A DNA stretch of 64,000 nucleotides, taken from Sphingomonas sabuli (GTDB lineage: Bacteria > Pseudomonadota > Alphaproteobacteria > Sphingomonadales > Sphingomonadaceae). Positions 39,307 through 49,601 of this stretch are shown here, in pieces (within the stretch, counting starts at the first letter, position 1; the number at the start of each line of letters is the position of its first letter). The stretch is from positions 1,364,001 through 1,428,000 of the forward strand of contig NZ_CP060697.1 of NCBI RefSeq assembly GCF_014352855.1, in the 5' to 3' direction. The translations under genes and the position numbers were made by a program. The notes under the pieces were generated by a model. That model saw only the letters and a list, made by a program, of their open reading frames with translations, did not search any database and had not been told where the DNA came from.

Positions 39307-39972
39307 TTACGCCATCTTGTCGGCGAATATCATGCGGCCGCCGGCAAGCTTCTGCATCACCAGCCACTGGTCGTGGCGGCTGAAGGCAAAGCAGCCCTGG
39401 CTGCGGCCCAGCTTGCCATGTTCGGCAATGTTGTTCGGTTCGGCATACCAGGCGCTGTGAATGACGATCGCCCGGTTCATGGCATTGTTGTTCGACCAGT
39501 CGAGGCCGTTGAGCTTCAGCGACAGGCCATGCTTGCCATAATAATATTCGTCGGTGGTGTAGGTCCCGTTGGACGTGGCTTCCGAACCGGCGGCGTTGGA
39601 GAATTGCTCCAGGTAACCGCAATGCGCGGGATCCGAGCCCTTCCCGTGCGTGACGGTGTAGCTTTCGACCGCGCCGGAGCGGATGTCGACGACGTGAAAG
39701 CGCGGCTGAGCCGACGCCAGGCCGAAATCGACGATGCCCATGTGGTCGCGATAGCGGATCCGGTGCTGGTCGAGCGCAGCCTTGGCGCGCTGGAACAGTT
39801 GCGGATTGATGCCCGCGGGCGCTTGCGGAGCAAGGCCGAGCGGCGGCGTGACGGGCGCCGGTGGCTGCAGGATCATCGAGGGAAGTCCGGCCGAGGAGGC
39901 CGCGGAAGAGACCATCGCCGCTCCCGCGCCGATCGTTCCCCAACGCAATACTTCCCGCCGATTCAAAGTCAT
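39307..39972 (-). CDS. Murein L,D-transpeptidase catalytic-domain protein
   Basis: A 221-residue exported protein. The N-terminus MTLNRREVLRWGTIGAGAAM is twin-arginine-like with a hydrophobic stretch after it. The domain has the YkuD_2 signature: FHVVDIRSGAVESYTVTHGKG, LSLKLNGLDWSNNNAMNRAIVIHSAWY and the catalytic GKLGRSQGCFAFS, with the nucleophilic Cys in S-x-G-C-F. ATG 39972 is the start (an upstream ATG adds an unrelated leader). Acts in the periplasm on peptidoglycan, making 3-3 cross-links or attaching proteins. A second, YkuD-type enzyme is at 48032. Confidence 0.87.
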   Translation of the reverse strand: MTLNRREVLRWGTIGAGAAMVSSAASSAGLPSMILQPPAPVTPPLGLAPQAPAGINPQLFQRAKAALDQHRIRYRDHMGIVDFGLASAQPRFHVVDIRSGAVESYTVTHGKGSDPAHCGYLEQFSNAAGSEATSNGTYTTDEYYYGKHGLSLKLNGLDWSNNNAMNRAIVIHSAWYAEPNNIAEHGKLGRSQGCFAFSRHDQWLVMQKLAGGRMIFADKMA

Positions 39973-40263
39973 CTTCGCCCCTCTGCTCTGAAATTCTGGT
40001 ATACCAAGCAAAAGGTTAACCGTGGCCAACAAAAGCTAGTAGGTTGCACGCTTCGCCGCTTCGCCGCTTCGATTCACCGCAATGAGGTCCAAATCGACAG
40101 AGCTTGAAGTTCGCGCGGCACGCTGGTAGTGGCCCGCCACCGCCCGCAGGCTCGGCTTGCGGCGAACGAATATATATGCGCCCCGACATTTGCCGAAACC
40201 GCTGCCCCCTGGGCCGCGTTGTTTCGCCGGGGTTCAAATCGAGAGGAGTTTGACGGGCCGTTT

Positions 40264-40470
40264 ATGCAGATCATCGTTCGCGACAATAATGTCGACCAGG
40301 CGCTGCGCGCGCTGAAGAAGAAGCTGCAGCGCGAAGGCGTCTATCGGGAGATGAAGCTGCGCCGGCATTACGAGAAGCCGTCGGAGAAGCGGGCGCGCGA
40401 GCGGGCCGCCGCCATCCGCCGCGCCCGCAAGCTCGAGCGCAAGCGCGCCGAACGCGAAGGCTCGCGCTAG
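40264..40470 (+). CDS. rpsU: 30S ribosomal protein S21
   Basis: A 68-residue basic protein: [20 protein letters not shown] then [20 protein letters not shown] and an Arg/Lys-rich tail, the standard S21 sequence. The upstream frame has no relation to it. An AGGAG lies about 14 bases before ATG 40264, a longer spacing than usual. It belongs to the 30S platform and assists initiation. Confidence 0.94.
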   Translation: MQIIVRDNNVDQALRALKKKLQREGVYREMKLRRHYEKPSEKRARERAAAIRRARKLERKRAEREGSR

Positions 40471-40508
40471 ACCTTTCCTAACCGCGGGCGCCGCGCTAGG
40501 CGCCTGCC

Positions 40509-41060
40509 ATGTCGTCAAGCACCACAGCCGCCACGCCGCCACGTACCGGGTCCCTCGGTGCGTTCTGGCTCGTCATCCTCGCCCTTGTCGCAGCGGGCGT
40601 CGCCCTCGCCTGGTATTCGACCAGCGGCATGCGCGGCGAGACCCTGCCCAGCGGAATCGTGATTCGCACCGTCCAGGCGGGCACCGGCGCGCCGATCGGC
40701 ATGCAGGACGGCGTACTGATCAATTACGAAGGCCGCCTGCCCGACGGCACCGTGTTCGACAGCAACGCCGGCAGCGGCCCGTCGCCGATGCTGGTCGGCC
40801 AGACGGTGCCCGGCTTCGCCGAGGCTCTGACCCACATGCAAAAGGGTGGGTCCTACCGCATCCGCATACCGTCGGAGCTGGCCTACGGCCCGACGCCGCC
40901 GCCCAACAGCCCGATCCCGCCCAACGCCGATCTGGATTTCGACGTGCAGGTCGCCGAGGTGGTGCCTAACGCCGCGCAGGCGATGGCGCCGCCGCCGTCA
41001 GCGGCGCAGCCGCAGGGCAGCGAAGCGCCGCCGCAACCGCAGCCGCAGCCTAGCGAGTAG
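40509..41060 (+). CDS. FKBP-type peptidyl-prolyl cis-trans isomerase, membrane-anchored
   Basis: A 183-residue protein with an N-terminal membrane helix (about 17-38, LGAFWLVILALVAAGVALAW) and one FKBP domain in the periplasm: DGVLINYEGRLPDGTVFDSN near 70-89, VPGFAEALTHMQKGGSYRIRIPSELAYG, and DLDFDVQVAEV. The C-terminal 25 residues are a Pro/Gln/Ala tail. It helps fold exported proteins. It ends tail to tail with lepB, overlapping by 11 bases. The start is ATG 40509. Confidence 0.88.
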   Translation: MSSSTTAATPPRTGSLGAFWLVILALVAAGVALAWYSTSGMRGETLPSGIVIRTVQAGTGAPIGMQDGVLINYEGRLPDGTVFDSNAGSGPSPMLVGQTVPGFAEALTHMQKGGSYRIRIPSELAYGPTPPPNSPIPPNADLDFDVQVAEVVPNAAQAMAPPPSAAQPQGSEAPPQPQPQPSE

Positions 41061-41952
41061 CCTCCGCCGGCCGCGCATCCTGCTGCGGCCGGAGAGAGTT
41101 GCCGGCGCGCCCGCCGCGCAACGCTTCGAACCAGCTGACCGGGTTGAGCAGCTTGGTCGTCCCGTCGAGCGAGAAGGTCAGGAATTCGGCGCGACCGCCG
41201 ATATTCTCCCACGGCACCGGGCCGCCCAGGCCGTTGTCCGGCGGGCCGGCCGCAAAGCGGCTGTCGGCGCTGCGGTCGCGGTTGTCGCCCATCAGGAACA
41301 CCTGCCCCGGCCCGACCGTCACCGGGCCGTAGTCGTCACCCTGGCTCTGGCCCAGATCGATGGTGTCGTAGCTCACGCCGCCCGGAAGCGTTTCGCGAAC
41401 GATCGGCAGGCGGCAAAATTGCTGGCCGTTCGGGCCGTCGACGAGGAAGCCGGAAAATTCGATACCGCACGGCGCGTTGGCATCGACCGGGACCATCGCC
41501 GGCTGGCGCCGTTCCCATTTGACCATTTCGCCGTTGAGGAACAGGCGACCGCGGCGGACCTCGACCGAATCACTGGGAATGCCGATCACCCGCTTGATAT
41601 AATCCTCGTTGCTGCCCGGCGGCGTGACGATGACGACATCGCCGCGCTTGGGCATCTTGCCCAGCAACCGTCCCTGCCAGTGCGGCAACAGGTGGAAGCT
41701 GGGGCTGACCCACGACCAGCCATAGGGATATTTGCTGACCACCAGCCGGTCGCCCTTGAGCAATACCGGCATCATCGATTCCGACGGAATGTAGAATGGC
41801 TTGGCGATGAAGCTGTGGAACATCAGCACCGCCAGCAGCACCCACAACAGGCCGCGGATCTCGCGCCAGACGGCCGAGCCCGTGCTTTGCTTCTCCGTCA
41901 CCACGAGATCGCCGTTCTCGTCGTGGGCGAGCGCCGGATTATCCTCGGCCAA
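41050..41952 (-). CDS. lepB: Signal peptidase I (LepB)
   Basis: A 300-residue membrane serine peptidase that removes signal peptides. One N-terminal helix (GLLWVLLAVLMFHSFIA, about 34-50) precedes the catalytic serine in YIPSESMMPVLLKGD near residue 55, the lysine in GDVVIVTPPGSNEDYIKRVIGIP near 115, and the GDNRDRSADSR box E near 210. Length fits alphaproteobacterial LepB. It is the last gene of the pyrE-pdxJ-acpS-lepB run; acpS ends at the base just upstream of its start. Confidence 0.96.
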   Translation of the reverse strand: MAEDNPALAHDENGDLVVTEKQSTGSAVWREIRGLLWVLLAVLMFHSFIAKPFYIPSESMMPVLLKGDRLVVSKYPYGWSWVSPSFHLLPHWQGRLLGKMPKRGDVVIVTPPGSNEDYIKRVIGIPSDSVEVRRGRLFLNGEMVKWERRQPAMVPVDANAPCGIEFSGFLVDGPNGQQFCRLPIVRETLPGGVSYDTIDLGQSQGDDYGPVTVGPGQVFLMGDNRDRSADSRFAAGPPDNGLGGPVPWENIGGRAEFLTFSLDGTTKLLNPVSWFEALRGGRAGNSLRPQQDARPAEATR

Positions 41953-42360
41953 TCAATTCTCCATCTTGCGGGCGACCAGCAGCACAATTGCCTGCGCCAA
42001 TGGGTATTCGTCGGTTAGTGTGAGGTGAACGTCGACCGCGTGGCCGTCCGGCGTCATCGCGTCAAGCCGCGCCCGAGCGCCGCCCGTCAGCGCCAGCGTC
42101 GGCTGCCCCGACGGCAGGTTGACCACCCCGATGTCCTTCATGAAAACGCCGCGCTTGAACCCGGTGCCGACCGCTTTCGAAAAGGCTTCCTTCGCGGCGA
42201 ACCGCTTGGCCAGCGTGCCCGCCCGGGTGAACGGCCGCCGCGCCGCCTTCGCTTTTTCGACGTCGGTGAAGCAGCGGTCGATGAACCGGTCGCCGAACCG
42301 CTCGAGAGATTTTTCGATACGCCGGATGTCGCACAGGTCGTTGCCGATACCGATGATCAC
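41953..42360 (-). CDS. acpS: Holo-[acyl-carrier-protein] synthase
   Basis: A 135-residue 4'-phosphopantetheinyl transferase for acyl carrier protein. Motifs: [20 protein letters not shown] at the start and [20 protein letters not shown] near 48-67 (W/K-E-A-x3-K type). The start is GTG 42360, overlapping the stop of the upstream membrane gene (GTGA). Ends directly before lepB. Trimeric AcpS enzymes are about this size. Confidence 0.95.
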   Translation of the reverse strand: MIIGIGNDLCDIRRIEKSLERFGDRFIDRCFTDVEKAKAARRPFTRAGTLAKRFAAKEAFSKAVGTGFKRGVFMKDIGVVNLPSGQPTLALTGGARARLDAMTPDGHAVDVHLTLTDEYPLAQAIVLLVARKMEN

Positions 42361-42668
42361 AAGACACCAACCCAACGAGAGAGCAGCAGATAAGACGCGA
42401 TAGAGCCAACCAGTCCGGCAGCCAGGCTGATGTAGGCCTTCAGGACTTTGCCACTGCGGTAACGAACAATCGCGATCACGATCCCGGCAAGCGCGATGCC
42501 GAGTGTCAGCAGGCTTCGTTCGGAAAACACTTTCAGGATCAGGTCTGTCGGTGCACCGGGCATTTTGCCGAGAAGAATGCCGAGTGGGAGCCAGACGAGT
42601 GTCGACGTCAGCCATAAATAGATGGCGGCTGCAACGACGAACAAGAGAACAGGGACGGCGCGATTCAC
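42357..42668 (-). CDS. Small membrane protein downstream of the pdxJ 3'-end copy
   Basis: A 103-residue membrane protein with three or four helices ([20 protein letters not shown] near 1-22, a middle helix around 52-68, and [19 protein letters not shown] near 80-98). Not a known family to me. Its GTG start lies inside the TGA of the orphan pdxJ end (42665-42729), exactly as the next cassette gene starts inside the real pdxJ stop. It overlaps acpS by four bases. So it was probably the original neighbour of pdxJ. Confidence 0.6.
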   Translation of the reverse strand: MNRAVPVLLFVVAAAIYLWLTSTLVWLPLGILLGKMPGAPTDLILKVFSERSLLTLGIALAGIVIAIVRYRSGKVLKAYISLAAGLVGSIASYLLLSRWVGVL

Positions 42669-42729
42669 CGCGCTTCGTCCATCAGGGCGCGCATTCGGCG
42701 GACGCTGTCGTCGAGGCCGGTGAAGATCG
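42665..42729 (-). repeat. Orphan copy of the pdxJ 3' end (65 bp)
   Basis: Matches 42990-43054 over 65 bases with one substitution. It contains the last 21 codons of pdxJ, in frame with its stop ([19 protein letters not shown]), but no upstream part. It begins directly after the stop codon of the 87-residue gene and ends at the GTG of the 103-residue gene. Confidence 0.92.
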
Positions 42730-42993
42730 TCACTGCCAAAGAATCACTGCGAATTGCACAAGCGCAATTCCGACCATTGCTCCGAGGCTAGCGGCTCGCT
42801 TAGTCCAACTCTTCGCGCGTATCGCGTATTCAAGAGCTGCAGCCGAAGCGACAAAGCAGCCAATCCAAGCCACACCCAGAGGCTCCAACCACCCGCCAAT
42901 CGCGAAAATCAACAACAACAATAGGGTCGAAAAAGCGAGTGCTACCGCGGCGCTAGCCCACAGGGCATATCGAGCGAATACGCTTCCGGTCAC
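42730..42993 (-). CDS. Small membrane protein, passenger of the pdxJ 3'-end duplication
   Basis: An 87-residue protein with three helices: [20 protein letters not shown] (about 10-30), [16 protein letters not shown] and [19 protein letters not shown]. The start is GTG 42993, embedded in the pdxJ stop (GTGA). No family recognised and no clear similarity to the 103-residue neighbour. It sits exactly between two 65-bp copies of the pdxJ end; AT content is a little higher than in pdxJ. It may be a gene gained by recombination. Confidence 0.6.
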   Translation of the reverse strand: MTGSVFARYALWASAAVALAFSTLLLLLIFAIGGWLEPLGVAWIGCFVASAAALEYAIRAKSWTKRAASLGAMVGIALVQFAVILWQ

Positions 42994-43718
42994 CGCGCTT
43001 CGTCCATCAGGGCGCGCATGCGGCGGACGCTGTCGTCGAGGCCGGTGAAGATCGCCTCGCCGATCAAGAAATGGCCGATGTTGAGCTCGGCCAGCTGGGG
43101 GATGGCGGCGACGGGCACGACATTGGCATAGGTCAGGCCGTGGCCGGCGTGCGGTTCGATACCGTTCTTGGCGGCCAGCGCGGCAGCGTCGGTGATGCGC
43201 TTCAACTCGGCCACCTGCTCCCCGCCCGCGACATGGGCGTAGCGCCCGGTGTGGAACTCGGCGACGGGCACGCCGAGCTTCAAGGCCGCCTCGACCTGCC
43301 GGTTGGACGGTTCGATGAACAGGCTGACGCGGATGCCGGCATTGCCCAACTCGTCGACGAACGGGCGCAGGGCGTCGAGCTGCCCGGCGGCATCGAGCCC
43401 GCCTTCGGTCGTCCGTTCTTCGCGCTTCTCCGGGACGATGCAGGCGGCATGCGGCCGGTGGCGCAGAGCGATCGCCAGCATTTCCTCGGTCGCGGCCATC
43501 TCGAGATTCAGGGGCAGGTCGATCTCCGCCATCAGCCGGTCGATGTCGCGGTCGGTGATGTGGCGCCGATCCTCGCGCAAGTGGGCGGTAATCCCGTCGG
43601 CGCCGGACTGGGCCGCGATCTGCGCTGCGCGCACCGGGTCCGGATGGTCGCCGCCGCGCGCGTTGCGGATGGTGGCGACGTGATCGATGTTCACGCCGAG
43701 GCGAAGGGGTGCCGTCAC
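42990..43718 (-). CDS. pdxJ: Pyridoxine 5'-phosphate synthase PdxJ
   Basis: A 242-residue TIM-barrel enzyme of vitamin B6 synthesis, condensing 3-amino-1-hydroxyacetone phosphate with deoxyxylulose phosphate. Blocks: [23 protein letters not shown] at the start, [16 protein letters not shown] near 40-55, [23 protein letters not shown]-like [20 protein letters not shown] [11 protein letters not shown] and [12 protein letters not shown]. It overlaps pyrE by one base and the following gene by GTGA. Its last 65 bases occur again at 42665-42729. Confidence 0.96.
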   Translation of the reverse strand: MTAPLRLGVNIDHVATIRNARGGDHPDPVRAAQIAAQSGADGITAHLREDRRHITDRDIDRLMAEIDLPLNLEMAATEEMLAIALRHRPHAACIVPEKREERTTEGGLDAAGQLDALRPFVDELGNAGIRVSLFIEPSNRQVEAALKLGVPVAEFHTGRYAHVAGGEQVAELKRITDAAALAAKNGIEPHAGHGLTYANVVPVAAIPQLAELNIGHFLIGEAIFTGLDDSVRRMRALMDEAR

Positions 43719-44305
43719 TAGGCGGCGCGGCTGCCGGGCTTGATCGCGGGTATCGCCTGAAGCTCGGGCGGAAGCGCATCCGGCTGATAGGTCGGCACGT
43801 CGATGCGGATCAGCGGGAAGAAGGGAACGCCAAGGTCCGCCTCTCCGCCCGACCGGTCGACCAGGCTGGCCTCGGCGATGACCTGACCGCCTTCGCGTCC
43901 GACGGCGGCGATGGCCTCGCGGCTGGACAGGCCGGTGGTGACCACGTCTTCGACCATCAGCACCCGCTGGCCGGGCTCGAGGGCGAATCCGCGGCGCAGA
44001 TGAAAGGTGCCTTCGGGACGCTCGAGGAACATCGCCGGCTTGCCCAGCGCACGGCCCATTTCATGGCCGATGATCACCCCGCCCATCGCCGGCGAGACAA
44101 CCACGTCGATGGCATCGCGGATGTCGGCGGGCAAGCTTTCGGCCAGCGCCTCCGCCAGCCGCGCGGCCCGTGCCGGGTCCATCAACACCCGCGCGCACTG
44201 CAGGTATTTGGGGCTGCGAAGCCCCGACGAAAGGATGAAATGCCCTTCCAGCAACGCATTGGCGGCGCGGAATTCGGCGAGGATCTGGTCGTTGGTCATG
44301 GTCAT
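43718..44305 (-). CDS. pyrE: Orotate phosphoribosyltransferase
   Basis: A 195-residue pyrimidine synthesis enzyme, PRPP + orotate to OMP. PRPP motif [19 protein letters not shown] near residue 110-128; [16 protein letters not shown] near 22-37 and [19 protein letters not shown] near 69-87 are the substrate segments. First gene of the pyrE-pdxJ-...-acpS-lepB operon, divergent from coxB. Start ATG 44305; a second ATG two codons on is also possible. Confidence 0.95.
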   Translation of the reverse strand: MTMTNDQILAEFRAANALLEGHFILSSGLRSPKYLQCARVLMDPARAARLAEALAESLPADIRDAIDVVVSPAMGGVIIGHEMGRALGKPAMFLERPEGTFHLRRGFALEPGQRVLMVEDVVTTGLSSREAIAAVGREGGQVIAEASLVDRSGGEADLGVPFFPLIRIDVPTYQPDALPPELQAIPAIKPGSRAA

Positions 44306-44364
44306 TGCAGGGGCGGCAATTAAGCCTTGGCGGACATTGCTTCAACAGCTTCCGGAATGGGCGC

Positions 44365-44393
44365 TTGAGAGAGCGGAAACCCGCGCCTATAAG
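44365..44393 (+). promoter_or_regulatory. Sigma-70-type promoter upstream of coxB
   Basis: TTGAGA at 44365-44370 and TATAAG at 44388-44393 with a 17-base spacer, in the gap between pyrE and coxB and directed to coxB. Confidence 0.6.
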
Positions 44394-44459
44394 CCGCCCC
44401 GTTCGGGGGGCGCCGTTGGCGGACCTCCCCCAATGAAACCCAATGTACCCGGGGTGCGA

Positions 44460-45587
44460 ATGAAACTGATTGGATGGGCAATTGCCCTTGCCGCGGCGAT
44501 GGCCACACCGGCGGCGGCGCAACAGACTGCGGCTGACCAGCCGGCCACGGCGCAACAGGCAGCAGAACCGGCGGCCGCTCCGGCCGCCGACGCGGCAGCC
44601 CCGACCGCCGGCGATCCGGCAGCAGCGACGACGTCCGCGACGGCCGACACACCGGTCGCCTCGCCCTACGCCTACATGGCGCCGGCGCCGGGCTACGGCG
44701 TGCCGGTTCCGGGCGCCACGGGCACGCAGAAGCAGGTCACCGAGGTCGGCCGGCAGGCAGCGGCCTTCCACGATTTCTGGCTGCTGCTGCTGTGCGCCGC
44801 GATCAGCGTCTTCGTGCTCGGCCTGCTGCTCTACACCATCGTCCGTTATCGCCGCAGCGCCCATCCGGTGCCGACGCGCACGTCGCACAACACCACGATC
44901 GAGGTCATCTGGACCGTCGTTCCGGTGCTCATCCTGGTCGCCATCGCGATCCCGTCGATCGGCCTGCTGCGCGAGCAATATTCGTTTCCGAAGGCGGACG
45001 TGACCATCAAGGTCATCGGCAACCAATGGTACTGGACCTACCAGTATCCGGATAACGGCGACTTCGAGATCGTGTCGAACATCCTCAAGGAGCCGAACGA
45101 CCCGACGTTGAAGCCGGGCGACCGTTTCCGCACCGACAAGGACGGCCCGCCGCTGCTGGCCGTGGACGAACGGATCGTCATTCCCGCCGGCAAGGTGGTG
45201 AAGTTCATCGTCACATCGAACGACGTGATCCACAGCTTCGCCGTCCCGGCTTTCTGGTCGAAGATCGACGCCAACCCCGGCCAGCTCAACGAGACCTGGG
45301 TCAAGGTCGACCGGCCCGGCGTCTATTTCGGCCAATGTTCGGAACTGTGCGGCGCCCGTCACGGCTACATGCCGATCGCGGTCGAAGTCGTCCCGCCCGA
45401 ACGCTTTGCCGCCTGGGTCGCGTCGAAGGGCGGCACGATGCCCGGCCCCAAGCCGGTCGCCAACCCGGCCGAAACGTTGCGGGCCATTGCGAAGCCGGCG
45501 GCCGCGCCGCAAGGTGCCGCACCGGCCGAGGCCCAGCCCAATCCGCCGACCCCGTCGGTCGCCGACCGCGCAACGGCGCAGAATTAA
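44460..45587 (+). CDS. coxB: Cytochrome c oxidase subunit II
   Basis: A 375-residue subunit with a signal peptide (cut near TPAAAQ, residue 21), a low-complexity Ala/Pro linker, two membrane helices (about 101-123 and 146-166) and the periplasmic CuA domain. The CuA motif is YFGQCSELCGARHGYMPIAVEVV near residue 293-315, with WYWTYQYP near 192. A Pro/Ala tail follows. ATG 44460 is chosen for a clean signal peptide; ATG 44433 is 27 bases upstream. It is the first gene of the aa3 oxidase cluster. It receives electrons from cytochrome c. Confidence 0.94.
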   Translation: MKLIGWAIALAAAMATPAAAQQTAADQPATAQQAAEPAAAPAADAAAPTAGDPAAATTSATADTPVASPYAYMAPAPGYGVPVPGATGTQKQVTEVGRQAAAFHDFWLLLLCAAISVFVLGLLLYTIVRYRRSAHPVPTRTSHNTTIEVIWTVVPVLILVAIAIPSIGLLREQYSFPKADVTIKVIGNQWYWTYQYPDNGDFEIVSNILKEPNDPTLKPGDRFRTDKDGPPLLAVDERIVIPAGKVVKFIVTSNDVIHSFAVPAFWSKIDANPGQLNETWVKVDRPGVYFGQCSELCGARHGYMPIAVEVVPPERFAAWVASKGGTMPGPKPVANPAETLRAIAKPAAAPQGAAPAEAQPNPPTPSVADRATAQN

Positions 45588-47279
<1,692 letters not shown>

Positions 47280-47298
47280 TCGACGGCGCGATTACAGC

Positions 47299-47338
47299 AA
47301 GGCCCGGAACCGCGACGGCGTTTCCGGGCCTTTTGTTT
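47299..47338 (+). terminator. Terminator after ctaD
   Basis: AAGGCCCGGAA (47299-47309) pairs with TTCCGGGCCTT (47322-47332), 12-base loop, followed by TTGTTTTG. It separates the oxidase genes coxB-ctaD from the small gene and the inverted genes beyond. Confidence 0.82.
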
Positions 47339-47383
47339 TGGCCGAACGACGCCACCGTTGGCGGCGTCCAGCAGGAGCTAGCC

Positions 47384-47509
47384 ATGCGTAACAAGGTTAT
47401 CGGCGCAATCGCGCTTATCGCGGTCCTCGCCATGGTCGCTTATGTCGGCGCACGCGACGGCGCCGAACATCGCGGCGGCACGGCGGAAGGCCGCGCCGCC
47501 GGCCAATAG
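47384..47509 (+). CDS. 41-residue membrane peptide
   Basis: A 41-residue protein (MRNKVIGAIALIAVLAMVAY, then VGARDGAEHRGGTAEGRAAG) with one N-terminal hydrophobic segment. A good AGGAG lies seven bases before ATG 47384. It is unrelated to any named gene that I recognise. It may be a small oxidase-associated protein or simply an exported peptide. It follows the ctaD terminator. Confidence 0.5.
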   Translation: MRNKVIGAIALIAVLAMVAYVGARDGAEHRGGTAEGRAAGQ

Positions 47510-47512
47510 GTG

Positions 47513-47986
47513 CTAGGCCGCCGGCGCCGGCGTCACGCTGTTGAGCTTCAGCCGGAAACGCAGGATGCTGTTGGCCGGGATTGGGCCCTTGTCCTCGCCG
47601 CCGTACCCGAGCTCGGGCGGGATCCAAACGATCCAGTCGTCGCCCGGCCGCATCAGCGTCAGCGCTTCGTTGAATCCGGGCACGAACCCGCCGACTTCGC
47701 CGCTTAGCGATTCGCCGCGCTCGAAGCTCGAATCGAACGTTTCGCCGGTCGTCAGCTTGCCTTCATAGTCGAAGCTGACCGTGTCGCCGGTCTTCGGGCG
47801 GGTGCCCGTTTCCGGCCCCGAGGCGAGGACGAAATATTGCACCCCGCTGGGCAGCGACACGACGCGTTTTACGGCGGCGTTGCGGGCCATGAAGTCGGGC
47901 CCGGCGGCAGTTTGCGGTTCCACCGGCGCGGTCGCGCAGGCAACGAGGAAGAGCGGCAGCAGCGCCGCGACGATCGATTTTTTCAT
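47513..47986 (-). CDS. FKBP-type peptidyl-prolyl isomerase, lipoprotein
   Basis: A 157-residue protein: signal MKKSIVAALLPLFLVAC (lipobox, Cys at 17), then one FKBP domain with KTGDTVSFDYEGKLTTGETF near 85-104, FVPGFNEALTLMRPGDDWIVWIPPELGYG near 120-148 and LRFRLKLNSV. ATG 47986 is used; a GTG nine bases upstream is possible. It lies in the inverted block that splits the cytochrome oxidase cluster. Likely an outer-membrane-facing chaperone. Confidence 0.87.
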   Translation of the reverse strand: MKKSIVAALLPLFLVACATAPVEPQTAAGPDFMARNAAVKRVVSLPSGVQYFVLASGPETGTRPKTGDTVSFDYEGKLTTGETFDSSFERGESLSGEVGGFVPGFNEALTLMRPGDDWIVWIPPELGYGGEDKGPIPANSILRFRLKLNSVTPAPAA

Positions 47987-48031
47987 GAGGCGCACCTTAG
48001 GGCGTAGGGAGCAGTGCGCAACGCCGCAGCG

Positions 48032-48646
48032 TCAGACCAGCTTGCGCGCGGCGGCCGGGCTGTCGACCGGACGATCGCTGACCAGCACCACGGTCGAGGA
48101 AAAGTTGGTGATTCCGTACAGCTTCTCGGCAAAAGCCGCCGGCAGCCGGATGCACCCGTGCGAGGCGGCATAGCCGGGGATCCGGCCAGCATGCAGCGCG
48201 ACGCCATCCCAGGTCAGCCGCTGCATGTGCGGCATCGGCGCGTCGTCGTAGAGGGTCGAACGATGCATCGTCTTTTTCTGCAGGATGGTGAATTCGCCGG
48301 TCGGCGTTTCCATGCCCGTCTTGCCGGTCGACACCTTGGTCTGGTCCCACAACTCACCGTCCTTGAACACGAACGCTTGCTGCGACGCGGTGCTGACGAC
48401 GATCAGAATGCCCTTGTTGATGACCTTGCGCGCGGTAGGCAGCGGTGGCGGCGGCGGCGTGGTCGCGATCATCAGAGACTGGCGGACCGGGCTGGCGGCG
48501 CGCAACACGCCTTCGTGCGCGGAGCTGCGCTTGGGCGCCGCGGCATGGGCTTCGGCGGTGCCGAACAGCGCGCCCGACGGGACCGCAGCGGCCCCGACCA
48601 GGCCAAGCCCGGCAAGCGATCCGATAATCAGCACGATCTTGTTCAC
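48032..48646 (-). CDS. L,D-transpeptidase (YkuD)
   Basis: A 204-residue exported enzyme: an N-terminal hydrophobic segment (IVLIIGSLAGLGLVGAAAVP), a Pro-rich linker (about 60-72) and a YkuD domain with ILIVVSTASQQAFVFKDGEL near 78-97 and the catalytic HAGRIPGYAASHGCIRLPAAF near 152-172 (H-x(14)-S-H-G-C). It attaches or cross-links peptidoglycan. It is the third gene of the inverted block with the two prolyl isomerases; the other transpeptidase type is at 39307. Confidence 0.9.
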   Translation of the reverse strand: MNKIVLIIGSLAGLGLVGAAAVPSGALFGTAEAHAAAPKRSSAHEGVLRAASPVRQSLMIATTPPPPPLPTARKVINKGILIVVSTASQQAFVFKDGELWDQTKVSTGKTGMETPTGEFTILQKKTMHRSTLYDDAPMPHMQRLTWDGVALHAGRIPGYAASHGCIRLPAAFAEKLYGITNFSSTVVLVSDRPVDSPAAARKLV

Positions 48647-48811
48647 CCGAATGGTCCTCTCGATACGCAGTACCGATCCTAACCCACCAGGATTAAGACA
48701 AGCTCCCGGAAAAACGGAATAAATCGCGGCTGTTGCACCAAAGCACCGGCACGGCGGTACGGCCTAACGCCCACCTCGACCCGGTCGCGGGCCGGCCGCT
48801 ACCCAGCCAAA

Positions 48812-48901
48812 ATGGCAAGGACGCAAAAGATTTTCCTGTGGAGCTCGGCGTTCTTCGCCGTGCTGTTCCTGCTGTTCGTGGACCTGTTGTCGATCCTCTA
48901 G
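48812..48901 (+). CDS. 29-residue predicted single-helix membrane peptide
   Basis: MARTQKIFLWSSAFFAVLFL continued by LFVDLLSIL: a short basic N-terminus and one hydrophobic helix over nearly all the rest, with coding-like codon use. There is no strong SD, so it is a low-certainty small gene. It lies in the gap between the transpeptidase and the cyclophilin gene. Confidence 0.4.
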   Translation: MARTQKIFLWSSAFFAVLFLLFVDLLSIL

Positions 48902-48908
48902 CCGAGGA

Positions 48909-49511
48909 TCATTTGACCCGCGCCGCTTTCACGATCTTCACTTGCGGTTCGAGCATCTGCCCCTTCATCGGGCCAATGCCCTTGGTCGGCGAAACCGGTG
49001 CGGCAAGGATAGCCTGCACCACGTCCATCCCTTCGATCACCCGGCCGAAGGCGGCAAAGCCGGCCGGCCCGTCGAACGACTTGATGTCGGTCGTCATGAT
49101 GAAGAAGTCGGCCTGCGCCTTGCCGGGGGCAAGCGCCGCCATGGCGACCGTGCCCGCGACGTTGGACAGGCCGGTCTGGTCGGTCGATTCGAACGCCACC
49201 GGCGGATTGAGCTTGCGCGCATCGCCGGTGATGCCGCCCTGGATCAACCCGCCCTTGCCGTACGGCATCGCCCGGTAGAAGACTTCGCCGTCAAGCTTTC
49301 CGGCATCGACATATTTGAGGAAATTGGCGGTGGTCAGCGGTGCCCGCCCGCGGTCCAGCGCGATGACGATCCGTCCCATGGCGGTGTCGATCGCGACGGG
49401 CACAAGGTCCTCTTGAGCGGCCGGTTCAGCGACGGTGGGGGTGGCCGCCGGTGCCTGAGCGGCGGCGGGAGCGGCGGAAAGCAGCGCCGCGGCAAGGAAA
49501 AGCCTGGTCAT
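48909..49511 (-). CDS. Cyclophilin-type peptidyl-prolyl isomerase, periplasmic
   Basis: A 200-residue exported protein with a signal peptide (MTRLFLAAALLSAAPAAAQA) and a cyclophilin domain: IDTAMGRIVIALDRGRAPLT near 42-61, NFLKYVDAGKLDGEVFYRAM, LIQGGITGDARK, GTVAMAALAPGKAQADFFIM and GFAAFGRVIEGMDVVQAIL. All core elements of the bacterial periplasmic cyclophilins are present. It is divergent from ctaB. Confidence 0.9.
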   Translation of the reverse strand: MTRLFLAAALLSAAPAAAQAPAATPTVAEPAAQEDLVPVAIDTAMGRIVIALDRGRAPLTTANFLKYVDAGKLDGEVFYRAMPYGKGGLIQGGITGDARKLNPPVAFESTDQTGLSNVAGTVAMAALAPGKAQADFFIMTTDIKSFDGPAGFAAFGRVIEGMDVVQAILAAPVSPTKGIGPMKGQMLEPQVKIVKAARVK

Positions 49512-49601
49512 CGGCCTTCCTTAGCAAAGGGTGATGAACCCTAGCCATACCAAGGCTTTCCCTGCGGCCAGCGACACTTTATAGGCGCCGCCGTGCCCGC
49601 C

